This document shows positions 39,005 through 47,195 of a DNA stretch of 64,000 nt, piece after piece. Made by a program: the position numbers and the translations under genes. The stretch's first letter is position 1. Each line of letters begins with the position of its first letter. The notes under the pieces are model-generated. The model was not told the DNA's origin and searched no databases. It worked only from the letters and a program-made list of their open reading frames with translations. Source of the DNA: Gammaproteobacteria bacterium (GTDB taxonomy: Bacteria > Pseudomonadota > Gammaproteobacteria > Natronospirales > REEB76); NCBI GenBank assembly GCA_027315405.1, contig DAHUYB010000001.1, forward strand, positions 1 through 64,000. The letters are read 5' to 3'.

Positions 39005-39402
39005 ATGATCAACAAACAGTTTCTCGATGCCTGGTCCCCGCGCCTCCTGAGCGTGCTGCGCATGGTGGTGGCGCTGCTGTTCATCGAGCACGGTACTTCC
39101 AAGTTCTTCGGCTTCCCTGCCTCCATGGGTCATGTGCCGTTGTTCTCGCTCTTCGGCCTGGCCGGCGTGCTGGAGATCGGCGGCAGCACGCTGATGTTTT
39201 CGGCCTGTTCACCCGGCCAGTGGCCTTCATCCTCTCCGGCGAGATGGCCTTCGCGTATTTCATGGCACATGCGCCCCACAGCCTGTATCCACTGGCGAAC
39301 GGCGGCGAAGCCGCGGTGTTCTACTGCTTCGTGTTCCTGTATTTCGCCGCCGCCGGCGGCGGCGCCTGGTCGCTGGATAAAATTCTCAGGCGCCGCGACT
39401 GA
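39005..39402 (+). pseudogene. DoxX family membrane protein, frameshifted
   Basis: The N-terminal part (MINKQFLDAWSPRLLSVLRM... to GGSTLMF) and the C-terminal part (GLFTRPVAFILSGEMAFAYF to the end) are both typical DoxX sequence but lie in different frames. The switch is near 39197-39203, in TGATGTTTTCGGCC: one base appears to be missing. Restoring it would give a ~132-residue DoxX protein with four transmembrane helices. It may be a real mutation or an assembly error; the T4 run is a likely error site. Confidence 0.8.
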
Positions 39403-39491
39403 GGCCTGAATGATCGCGTGCCCCGGGGCGGACAGCTCCGGGACCTGGTTCGCGGAGCTGCGGTTTTTAGGCATTAACCGGGAGGCGGAGC

Positions 39492-40043
39492 ATGGAACAG
39501 AAATCCGAATTCGTGACGGTGGTGGCGTGGATCTTCATCATCTTCAGCGCCATCGGCTTGTTGGTCATGGCCATGGAAGGCGCCATGTTCTCGATGGTTC
39601 CGTTCGACAAGATCATGGCGGAAAGCGCGGTGCGGGGTGGTAATCCGCCGCCCATTTCCCCGGCGTTCTTCAAGGCCGTCTTCGGCTGGGTGATCCTCGC
39701 GACCCTTCTGTTCCAGGTCTGGGTGCTGGTCTCCTCGATCGGGCTGTTGCTGCGCAAGAACTGGGCGCGCATCTCCTTCATCGTGTATCTGATTCTGGTG
39801 CTGGTCTGGGAAGGTATCAGCGTGATCTGCGGGCTGCTGGCCATGGTCGGGGTTCATTTCATTCCGGCCACGCCCGAGCTGTCCATGGTCGCGCCGTTCA
39901 TGCAGATCTTCATGGGTGTGTTCACGCTCCTGACCCTTGCATTCATGGTGCTGTTCGGCTGGATACTGAAGAAGCTTTTGTCGGAAAACATCCGCAGGGA
40001 ATTCCTCAAGCCGGCGGACAGCCCGACCACCCTGGCGGCGTGA
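39492..40043 (+). CDS. Membrane protein of unknown function, four helices
   Basis: A 183-residue inner-membrane protein with four hydrophobic segments: residues ~8-30, ~60-85, ~92-120 and ~135-160. The second and third are linked by a short basic loop (LRKNWARI), suggesting this loop is cytoplasmic. A GGGAGG site precedes ATG 39492. No family recognised. It follows the broken doxX. Confidence 0.75.
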   Translation: MEQKSEFVTVVAWIFIIFSAIGLLVMAMEGAMFSMVPFDKIMAESAVRGGNPPPISPAFFKAVFGWVILATLLFQVWVLVSSIGLLLRKNWARISFIVYLILVLVWEGISVICGLLAMVGVHFIPATPELSMVAPFMQIFMGVFTLLTLAFMVLFGWILKKLLSENIRREFLKPADSPTTLAA

Positions 40044-40152
40044 AACAGCGGGAGCGGCGCACCCCGCCGCCCTTGTGGGGCCGGCCACTCGACGGTGGCC
40101 CTGCACCTGCCCATAATCGAGTTGGCAACCATCGTCATGGAGGGGGTGTGAT

Positions 40153-40944
40153 ATGTGGAGACTGTTCGTCTTGGGTGCAATCGGCTCAGCAGTGCTCGCG
40201 GCTTGCTCCAGCGTGAAACCTATCCAGCAGGACCAGCCGCTCATGCTGGCGGCCGGCGACGGGCTTGCCGTCGTGCAGTTCAACGCGCTGGATCAAATAT
40301 CCCAAGTCCAGATCGTCTCCGCGCACTCGGGCGGCGAGACCATGAACATACCCAGCGTCCCGGTGGGGAAAAGCACTTTCCTGTTCGAGGTTCCGGCGGG
40401 CCGTTATTGCCTGCAGCGCTTCAGGGTCGAGAGCGTCCTCATTTATCACGAAGGCCAGTATGAGGGCTGCTTCGTGGTACCAGCCGGGAAGGTGGGGTTC
40501 AGCGGCATTTACTCCCCGCGCGCAGAACACGGACAGATTGTCACCGGCCAGGATCTGGACGTGGCCAAGGAAAGTGCGGAACTGGAGCGGGACTATCCGC
40601 GCATTGCGGCGCAGTTCCTGAGATCGGAGCCTGCGCCCCCCACCGCGGTCGCGCCGACGCCGGCGGCGTCACCGAGGTCCAGCAACGGCCAGGTGTCCAC
40701 CTGGATCAAGCACGAGAAGAATCCGCTGGAAGACTCCGTGTACGTGCGCAACAACACCCAGTGGTCGCTGGTGATCTATCTGTTCGAGCTGTACGACTGC
40801 GCCAACATCAAGCCGGCGTGCACGACCACCCATCCCGATTTCAAACTCGCGCCCCATCAGGCCCGGATCATCATGCAAATCGCGCCGGCGGATCCACAGG
40901 GTGCGTATGCTTTTTATTACCGGTTCTCGTACCGATTCCATTGA
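40153..40944 (+). CDS. Lipoprotein of unknown function
   Basis: A 263-residue lipoprotein with lipobox LAAC (Cys18), preceded by AGGGGG. The first half (~30-150) looks like a beta-sandwich: VPVGKSTFLFEVPAGRYCLQ with a later GCFVVPAGKVGF. A Pro/Ala linker (~155-185) leads to a C-terminal domain with two Cys (LYDCANIKPAC) and repeated aromatic residues (YAFYYRFSYRFH). No known family recognised. Confidence 0.7.
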   Translation: MWRLFVLGAIGSAVLAACSSVKPIQQDQPLMLAAGDGLAVVQFNALDQISQVQIVSAHSGGETMNIPSVPVGKSTFLFEVPAGRYCLQRFRVESVLIYHEGQYEGCFVVPAGKVGFSGIYSPRAEHGQIVTGQDLDVAKESAELERDYPRIAAQFLRSEPAPPTAVAPTPAASPRSSNGQVSTWIKHEKNPLEDSVYVRNNTQWSLVIYLFELYDCANIKPACTTTHPDFKLAPHQARIIMQIAPADPQGAYAFYYRFSYRFH

Positions 40945-40971
40945 GCCGTCACCCTTTAGCCGGCTGATCCA

Positions 40972-41013
40972 CCGCCAGCGGCGATTGAACCGGTTTTCAT
41001 GGGCGTATTATGT
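40972..41013 (+). repeat. 42-bp direct repeat upstream of restriction genes (copy A)
   Basis: CCGCCAGCGGCGATtGAACCGGTTTT-CATGGGCGTATTATGT; a second copy lies at 42154-42195 with small differences. Both end in GTATTATGT, and each precedes a restriction-type reading frame (41072 remnant, 42279 gene). It may be a shared promoter region. Confidence 0.85.
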
Positions 41014-41071
41014 AGCGCTCCGCCAGGGACCGGGGGCCAAGAAATTCTGGCCATGAAAACAAAGGGCTGCC

Positions 41072-41224
41072 GTGTCCCCACCCAATCCCGAAGCCGAAGC
41101 GCGTGAATCCATTAACCGCCTGCTTAAATCGGCGGACCGCTACGTGGAACCGAATGTCGGCCCGCCGGCGGCAATGCCGGCAAGCGCCCGCCGGTCGCAT
41201 ACGCTCCATGTATTGACAATGTAA
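41072..41224 (+). pseudogene. N-terminal remnant resembling a type I restriction subunit R
   Basis: GTG at 41072 opens a 50-codon frame beginning VSPPNPEAEARESINRLLKS. The pattern EAxARxxIxxLL resembles the N-terminus of HsdR proteins, whose next residues are usually an A-G-W segment. The similarity ends after about 22 residues and the frame stops at 41224 in the brnT promoter. Call is by style only and is weak. Confidence 0.35.
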
Positions 41225-41228
41225 ATAC
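41210..41228. promoter_or_regulatory. Putative promoter/operator of brnTA-1
   Basis: Inverted repeat GTATT...AATAC around TTGACAATGTAAATAC; the TTGACA could be a -35 box. The word ACAATGTAA also occurs inverted upstream of the second BrnT gene (TTACATTGT at 51193-51201), suggesting a common BrnA-type operator. Confidence 0.45.
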
Positions 41229-41249
41229 TGATAGGGATACTGAGCCTGC

Positions 41250-41543
41250 ATGGACGTGCACCACCACATCGGCGGCAACGACTTCGTGTGGGATGCCGCC
41301 AAGGCGGCCGGCACCTGGCGCCGACGCGGTATCCGTTTCGAGGACGCGGCCACGGTATTCATGGATCCGCTGCTGGTGCTCACCGATGCCTCGCGCCACG
41401 ACGAAGCGCGGGATGCGGTGATTGGTTTCGACCAGTTGGGCCGCTTGCTGTACGTGGTGCATGTTGAGTTCGAGGACCAACACATACGCATCATTTCGGC
41501 GCGACCCGCCGAACCTCATGAGGAGGCCTTGTATGCTCAATGA
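41250..41543 (+). CDS. BrnT-family toxin (RelE-like fold ribonuclease)
   Basis: A 97-residue BrnT-like toxin. BrnT proteins cleave RNA and are neutralised by BrnA. The family pattern is present: FVWDAAKAAGTWRRRGIRFE, then MDPLLVLTD and IRIISARPAEPHEEALY. The antitoxin-like gene overlaps its end. Length is normal. Confidence 0.82.
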   Translation: MDVHHHIGGNDFVWDAAKAAGTWRRRGIRFEDAATVFMDPLLVLTDASRHDEARDAVIGFDQLGRLLYVVHVEFEDQHIRIISARPAEPHEEALYAQ

Positions 41544-41814
41544 AACCTTGAAGAAACGTCTCCGCCGCGACCGGCCGGTCACCAGCATCACCTTGCGCAT
41601 TCCGGTGGACGTGGTGGACAGCCTGAAGGCGATTGCTCCGCACAAGGGGTTCAGCGGCTACCAGACGCTGTTGAAGTCCTATATCAGTGAAGGCTTGCGC
41701 CGCGACGAGGCAAGGTACAGCGCGGACGCGGTTGAGCGGCTGACGCGCGCGCTCAAAAAGCGGGGCGTTTCCGACAAAGTGCTGGGCGCGGCTCTGCGCG
41801 AGGCCGGGGATTGA
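41533..41814 (+). CDS. BrnA-like/CopG antitoxin
   Basis: A 93-residue basic protein with a ribbon-helix-helix-like segment, VTSITLRIPVDVVDSLKAIA. ATG at 41533 follows AGGAGG and overlaps the brnT end by 11 bases, as expected for a toxin-antitoxin pair. It should bind DNA and neutralise BrnT. The C-terminal part (~70-93) is charged and may be the toxin-binding region. Confidence 0.75.
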   Translation: MLNETLKKRLRRDRPVTSITLRIPVDVVDSLKAIAPHKGFSGYQTLLKSYISEGLRRDEARYSADAVERLTRALKKRGVSDKVLGAALREAGD

Positions 41815-41842
41815 AACCATGCTGTTCAGGTCCAGAATCAAG

Positions 41843-42046
41843 ATGACGACTTCCACGCCGTTTTCCGAGTTCATCCGCAACGCCTCTTCCGCCGAGAAGA
41901 AGCGCGTGTACGAACGCGTCCTCAAAAAGGCCACCGAGCGGCAGAATCGCCTGCTGCGCGAGATGGCCGTTTCCGGGCAGCCGGCCCCGGCAGGGATCGC
42001 CGTGAACGAGGCGGACACCCACCGGGTCACGCGCGCCAGACCGTAG
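41843..42046 (+). CDS. Small TA-associated protein of unknown function
   Basis: A 67-residue frame from ATG 41843 with the segment TPFSEFIRNASSAEKKRVYERVLKKATERQ split over a strongly charged helix. Proteins with this FSEFIRNAS start often sit beside toxin-antitoxin genes. The C-terminal part runs into the Fic remnant at 42031, so it may be truncated. No ribosome binding site is clear. Confidence 0.4.
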   Translation: MTTSTPFSEFIRNASSAEKKRVYERVLKKATERQNRLLREMAVSGQPAPAGIAVNEADTHRVTRARP

Positions 42047-42132
42047 CGGCGCTGGAAAAGGCCGGACTGCTCAGGGAAATCATCGGCCGCGCATGGAGAA
42101 TGCATTATCCGGCCAAGCCCGTCTGGTTGTGA
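42031..42132 (+). pseudogene. C-terminal remnant of a Fic-type protein
   Basis: A 33-residue in-frame stretch, ARQTVAALEKAGLLREIIGR and onwards, matches the C-terminal winged helix of the intact Fic protein (TARQAVVMLEKTGVLKEVSG). The rest of the gene is missing upstream, where it meets the small frame at 41843. It ends with TGA at 42130-42132. Confidence 0.7.
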
Positions 42133-42153
42133 TGGATGCGACCGAGTGAGGGG

Positions 42154-42195
42154 CCGCCAGCGGCGATGGAACCGGTTTTTCATGGGCGTATTATG
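42154..42195 (+). repeat. 42-bp direct repeat (copy B) upstream of the type III-like res gene
   Basis: Second copy of 40972-41013, with the same CCGCCAGCGGCGAT start, AACCGGTTTTTCATGGGCGT and TTATGT end. It ends 83 bases before the restriction subunit start. Confidence 0.85.
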
Positions 42196-42278
42196 TTGCT
42201 TGCCGCCAGAGAGGATGGCGCCATGAAGTCAGGGATGCCGCCCAAATCAACTGAATCAAAGATAGCGGCCCACGAACA

Positions 42279-44996
42279 ATGGCACTACATCCAGACTTCC
42301 CAAAATCGCCGTATGCTGTTCTTGAGCCGGATACCCGATGGTTCCCGGCTGACGAAGCACTGCGGGAAACAGCTTATGAAAAGCTACTTCCACCGCTGGT
42401 TGCGAAGATTCGCGACGAAGTCAAAGCTTGGCGCGATACCTCATATAAAGGCGCATCAGGAACTTCCAGAGCGTTACTGAATTGGTGGTTTGAGCAGGAA
42501 CACTTGACGGAACAAGCAGACGGCACTCTATCTCCTTTCCGCTATTACTTCGCCCAACGTGAAGCGGTCGAAACTGTTATATGGCTTTACGACGTTAGTA
42601 ACGCGCGGGATAAATATGATTTGATGCGCTTCGACGCCTCTGGTGCTGTTTCTGCCGGTATGTTCGATGAGGAATGGACGCGATACGTGGTTAAGATGGC
42701 CACCGGCGCCGGCAAGACCAAAGTCTTGTCACTGCTGATGGCATGGAGTTTTTTCCATAAGCTCTATGAGTCAGACTCGGAATTAGCCCGCAACTTTCTA
42801 TTGATTGCTCCGAACATTATCGTGCTTGACCGGCTACGGTCTGATTTCGATGGCCTGCGCATCTTCTTTAATGACCCAATACTTCCCGACAACGGCTATG
42901 AGGGCCGTAACTGGCGCGATGATTTCCAGATCACGCTGCACATACAGGACGATGTCCGTGTCGTGCGCGAAACTGGCAATATATTTCTCACCAACATTCA
43001 CCGCGTTTATCTAGGCGATATCCCTGAACCGTCTTTGGAAGACGATGATCTCCGCGATTATTTTCTGTCACCATTCGGTCCCAAGCCGGTGGGCAAGACT
43101 ACGGATAGCCGGGCTGATTTGGGCGAAATCGTCCGTGAAATCGATGAACTCGCCGTGTTCAATGACGAAGCACATCATATCCACGATCCGCGCATGGCAT
43201 GGTTCAGAAGCATTCAGGATATCCACCATCGCATGCTGCAGAAGGACATGCGCCTGGCCTTACAGGTAGATGTTACTGCGACGCCGAAGCACACAAATGG
43301 TGCCATCTTTGTGCAAACGGTTTCGGATTACCCTTTGGTGGAAGCCATTCACCAGAATGTCGTCAAGCACCCTGTACTGCCGGACGCGGCCAGCCGTACC
43401 CGCTTGGCGGAACAGAAGAGTGCACTGTTCACGGAGCGCTACGCCGATTATCTCCAGCTCGGCGTAGAGGAATGGCGCAAGAGCTATAAAGAACACGAGG
43501 TTTTTGGCAAGAAGGCGGTACTGTTTGTCATGGTGGATGACACCCGGAATTGCGATGAAGTGGGTGAGCATCTGCAAAAAATCGCGCCAGAGTTTCAGGA
43601 TGCGGTGCTGGTCATCCATACCAAGAATAACGGCGAAATCTCCGAGGCGGCCTCCGGCAAGAACAAAGAAGAACTGGAACTGTTGCGCAAACAGGCGAAT
43701 GAAATTGATTCTTTGGCCGGTCCCTATAAAGCTATTGTCTCCGTCATGATGCTCAAGGAAGGCTGGGACGTACGCAACGTCACCACCATTGTCGGCCTTC
43801 GAGCGTATGTGGCCGTGGCCAATATTCTGCCAGAACAGACCCTGGGACGTGGCCTGCGCCGCATGTATTTTGGGACGGATATCCCGGAGACAGTTTCCGT
43901 CATGGGCACGCCGGCATTCATGGAATTTGTTGAGTCGATCCAGAGCGAAGGTGTGCAACTCGAATACCGCCCGATGGGCGGTGGACCCGGGCGTCCGGAT
44001 TCACTGGTGGTGGAAGTGGATGCCGGCAACGAAGACAAGAACCTCGACGAACTGGATATTCCCATTCCCCGGCTCACCCGCCGGTACAACCGGGAATACA
44101 AGAATTTGGAAGCGCTTGATCCGGCCAGCTTCAAGAATCCAAGACTACCGCTCAAACCTTTCACTGCAGAAGAAACACGGGAAATCGTCTTCAAGCTGAT
44201 GCTGGATGGCGAGGTTCACCACACCATTCAGCTTGAGGGAAACCGGAGTGCCGATCATCGCCCAGTGGTGGGCTTCTTCGCCCGGCAGCTGCTGAAGGAT
44301 CTGCGCCTGGTCGGTTGGTATGACGTGCTTTATCCCAGGGTCCGGGAGTTCATGGCGAACTATCTGTTTGAGGGCGACGCCGTGAATCTGGACGATCCCG
44401 TGGTGCTTCGGAATCTCTCGGAACCGGAGGCGGGCAAGATTCTCTATGATTCCTTCAAACGGGCCATAAATGCACTGACAGTGCAGGATGCCGGCACCTC
44501 CCGCATCGAAGACCATATTCGGCTCAGGGACACCCGTCCGTTCCGTACCGAGAATCGTCCTTATCTGGCGGCGCGGAAATCCATTTTCAGCAAGATCGTC
44601 GGCGAACCGCACTCGGGAGGCTTCGAGCTGACGTTCGCAACCTTCCTGGACAACGCGTCCGATGTGGCGGCCTTTGCCAAGAACTATCTGGCTGTCGGCT
44701 TCAAGCTCGACTACGTTAAAGCTGATGGTGACCTTTCAAATTACACGCCGGACTTTATGGTCAGAACGACGGATGGGAACGTATGGATTGTGGAAACAAA
44801 AGGTCGTGAAGAAATCGACTTGCCCCAGAAAATGACCCGCCTGCGCCAATGGTGCGAGGATGCTACCGAAGCGAGCAAAGCTGATGGCCGTGTCGTTTAT
44901 AGCTTCGTGTACGTGGACCAGAAAAGCTACGAGCGCGATCCACCCAAGACCTTTGCCGCGCTTGTCGCAAGCTTTAGAGAATTTCAGGAGACCTGA
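42279..44996 (+). CDS. Type III-like restriction subunit (SF2 helicase + nuclease)
   Basis: A 905-residue Res-type protein. Walker A is KMATGAGKTKV (~147-157) and the Walker B/DEAD-type motif is FNDEAHHIHD. The C-terminal region has a PD-(D/E)xK-like nuclease: D825 in TPDFMV and E839-x-K841 in VETKG. It would translocate on and cut DNA together with the methyltransferase encoded three bases downstream. The res gene precedes mod, the reverse of the classical EcoP1 order. ATG at 42279 lacks a good ribosome binding site but gives the best N-terminus. Confidence 0.88.
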   Translation: MALHPDFPKSPYAVLEPDTRWFPADEALRETAYEKLLPPLVAKIRDEVKAWRDTSYKGASGTSRALLNWWFEQEHLTEQADGTLSPFRYYFAQREAVETVIWLYDVSNARDKYDLMRFDASGAVSAGMFDEEWTRYVVKMATGAGKTKVLSLLMAWSFFHKLYESDSELARNFLLIAPNIIVLDRLRSDFDGLRIFFNDPILPDNGYEGRNWRDDFQITLHIQDDVRVVRETGNIFLTNIHRVYLGDIPEPSLEDDDLRDYFLSPFGPKPVGKTTDSRADLGEIVREIDELAVFNDEAHHIHDPRMAWFRSIQDIHHRMLQKDMRLALQVDVTATPKHTNGAIFVQTVSDYPLVEAIHQNVVKHPVLPDAASRTRLAEQKSALFTERYADYLQLGVEEWRKSYKEHEVFGKKAVLFVMVDDTRNCDEVGEHLQKIAPEFQDAVLVIHTKNNGEISEAASGKNKEELELLRKQANEIDSLAGPYKAIVSVMMLKEGWDVRNVTTIVGLRAYVAVANILPEQTLGRGLRRMYFGTDIPETVSVMGTPAFMEFVESIQSEGVQLEYRPMGGGPGRPDSLVVEVDAGNEDKNLDELDIPIPRLTRRYNREYKNLEALDPASFKNPRLPLKPFTAEETREIVFKLMLDGEVHHTIQLEGNRSADHRPVVGFFARQLLKDLRLVGWYDVLYPRVREFMANYLFEGDAVNLDDPVVLRNLSEPEAGKILYDSFKRAINALTVQDAGTSRIEDHIRLRDTRPFRTENRPYLAARKSIFSKIVGEPHSGGFELTFATFLDNASDVAAFAKNYLAVGFKLDYVKADGDLSNYTPDFMVRTTDGNVWIVETKGREEIDLPQKMTRLRQWCEDATEASKADGRVVYSFVYVDQKSYERDPPKTFAALVASFREFQET

Positions 44997-44998
44997 GC

Positions 44999-47155
44999 AT
45001 GGCCCGTCAGCCTAAGCAAATCTACGATCTGACGGACGCAGAGAAGCGCGATCTGATCCAACTCATTCAGCAAGGGAAGGCGTTGCCGGAGAAATACCGC
45101 TTCATCCTGTTCGAGGACAAGCACGAGGTAGAGTTGGTCTGGAATGGCAAGACTCGCGAAGTCTGCACCACGGTGCTGCCGTTCCAGACACTGGAACATG
45201 TTGATGAGCCACGCAAAGCAGCCCCATTGACTATGACGGATGATTGGATCGACCCAAGAGGTCGCCAATTAAAAGGCTGGACCAACAAGCTCATCTGGGG
45301 CGACAACAAGCTGATTCTCTCCAGCCTCAAGAGCGGTGCGCTGCGCCGCCAGATCGAGGACGCGGGCGGGCTCAAGCTGATCTACATCGACCCGCCCTTC
45401 GATGTGGGCGCGGATTTCAGTATGGACATTGAGATTGGCGGTGAGACTTTCCACAAGGAACCGAACCTGCTGGAACAGATCGCCTACCGCGACACCTGGG
45501 GGCGCGGGGCGGATTCATTCATCTCGATGATCTACGAGCGGCTGATTTTGATGCGGGATTTGCTGGCGCCAGATGGGATGATTTACGTGCATTGTGATTG
45601 GCATGTCGGGTTTGCCCTTCGCAGCGTAATGAATGAGATATTTGGAAGTGAAAATTTCGTCAACGAGATAACGTGGCACTACTACAACAAGATGGCGCCG
45701 GAAAGCGCATGCTTCCCCCGGGCATCTGACCGGATCCTGTCCTACTGCAAGACGCGAGGCTCGTATTTCTTCGAGCAACAATATGAAAAGCTCGATCAAC
45801 CAGTAAAAAGACTCAAACGACAGTTTGTAGGTGGTCGTGCAATCAACGTGCGCGATGAAAATGGCAACGTCCAATACATCGAGCTGGACAAAAAGCGGCT
45901 GGATGATGTTTGGCGCATGTCAATGTTGCAGCCAGCTGATAAAACCGAGTATTTGGCTTACCGCACACAGAAGCCCGAGGCTTTGGTAAAACGCATTCTT
46001 CGCGCTAGCAGCAAAGAAGATGACCTCGTCGCCGATTTCTTTTGCGGCTCCGGCACTGCGGCGGCGGTGGCGGAAAAGCTCGGCCGCAAGTGGATTTGCA
46101 CTGATCTCGGCAAGTTCGCTGTTCACACCACGCGCAAGCGCCTGATCCAGGTGCAGCGCGGGCTGAAGGATGGGGGCAAGCCGTTCCGCGCCTTCGAGGT
46201 GCTGAACCTCGGCCGCTACGAACGCCAAGCCTATCTCAACGTCGGCGGACGGCTGAGCGGCAAACAGAAAGAAGAGGCGCTGGCTGCCAAGGAGCGCGAC
46301 TTTCGCGATCTCATCCTGCGCGCCTATAAGGCCCAGCCGCTGGAAGACGATGGTTTTTTCCACGGCAAGAACGCCGGGCGGCTCGTGGTGGTGGGGCCTA
46401 TAAATCTGCCGGTAGGCCGCCTGTTTGTGGAGGAAGTCATAACAGAATGTCGCAAGCGTGGCGCCACTCGTGCTGACATACTCGCGTTCGAGTTCGAGAT
46501 GGGACTCTTTCCGGCTGTGTTGGATGAGGCCAAACGCAAAGGCATCGACCTCGCACCAAAATATATCCCGGCTGAAGTCTTTGACAAACGCGCTGTGGAC
46601 AAGGGGCAGGTAGTTTTCCATGACATCAGCTTTGTCGAAGCGACTCCGCGTTACGACAAGAAAGACAAACTCACCCTAAGCATCGAGCTAACAGATTTTT
46701 CCGTCTATTACACTCAGGGCGCAGCGGAAGCTGCCGCTGCCGATCTCAAAAACGGCAAAACCCAGGTCGTTTGCGAGCAGGGCCAGCTCATCAAGATTAC
46801 CAAAGACAAGGACGGCATTGTCACCCGCGAGACCTTGACGAAAGAATGGACCGACTGGGTGGACTACTGGGCCGTGGACTTTGACTACGAAAGCCGCAAA
46901 GAAATCATCCGTGTCCCAGTCGAAAACGAGGAACTTGGAACTGATCCTTCCAAGATGGAATTCGAGGAAAAATGGACGGGCGGCTACATCTTTGAGAACG
47001 AATGGCAGAGTTTCCGTACTCGGAAGAACCGCGATCTGGAGCTAATTTCAGCGCCGCATACTTACCCTCAAAAAGGCCGCTATACGGTCGCTGTAAAGGT
47101 AATTGACATTTTTGGAAATGACACGATGATTCTTGTGCCGGTTAATATTGTATAA
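44999..47155 (+). CDS. Type III-like DNA methyltransferase (Mod)
   Basis: A 718-residue DNA adenine/cytosine-N4 methyltransferase of the beta class: the catalytic motif IYIDPPF (D131) comes before the SAM-binding FFCGSGT (F347). An N-terminal ~100 residues and a ~350-residue C-terminal extension (with charged, Trp-rich stretches) may recognise DNA or contact the restriction subunit. The gene starts three bases after res. With res it forms a restriction-modification system that marks self DNA and cuts unmodified DNA. Confidence 0.9.
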   Translation: MARQPKQIYDLTDAEKRDLIQLIQQGKALPEKYRFILFEDKHEVELVWNGKTREVCTTVLPFQTLEHVDEPRKAAPLTMTDDWIDPRGRQLKGWTNKLIWGDNKLILSSLKSGALRRQIEDAGGLKLIYIDPPFDVGADFSMDIEIGGETFHKEPNLLEQIAYRDTWGRGADSFISMIYERLILMRDLLAPDGMIYVHCDWHVGFALRSVMNEIFGSENFVNEITWHYYNKMAPESACFPRASDRILSYCKTRGSYFFEQQYEKLDQPVKRLKRQFVGGRAINVRDENGNVQYIELDKKRLDDVWRMSMLQPADKTEYLAYRTQKPEALVKRILRASSKEDDLVADFFCGSGTAAAVAEKLGRKWICTDLGKFAVHTTRKRLIQVQRGLKDGGKPFRAFEVLNLGRYERQAYLNVGGRLSGKQKEEALAAKERDFRDLILRAYKAQPLEDDGFFHGKNAGRLVVVGPINLPVGRLFVEEVITECRKRGATRADILAFEFEMGLFPAVLDEAKRKGIDLAPKYIPAEVFDKRAVDKGQVVFHDISFVEATPRYDKKDKLTLSIELTDFSVYYTQGAAEAAAADLKNGKTQVVCEQGQLIKITKDKDGIVTRETLTKEWTDWVDYWAVDFDYESRKEIIRVPVENEELGTDPSKMEFEEKWTGGYIFENEWQSFRTRKNRDLELISAPHTYPQKGRYTVAVKVIDIFGNDTMILVPVNIV

Positions 47156-47195
47156 CGACTTTCTAAAGTCGTTTGGTAGCATATATTAAGTTAAA

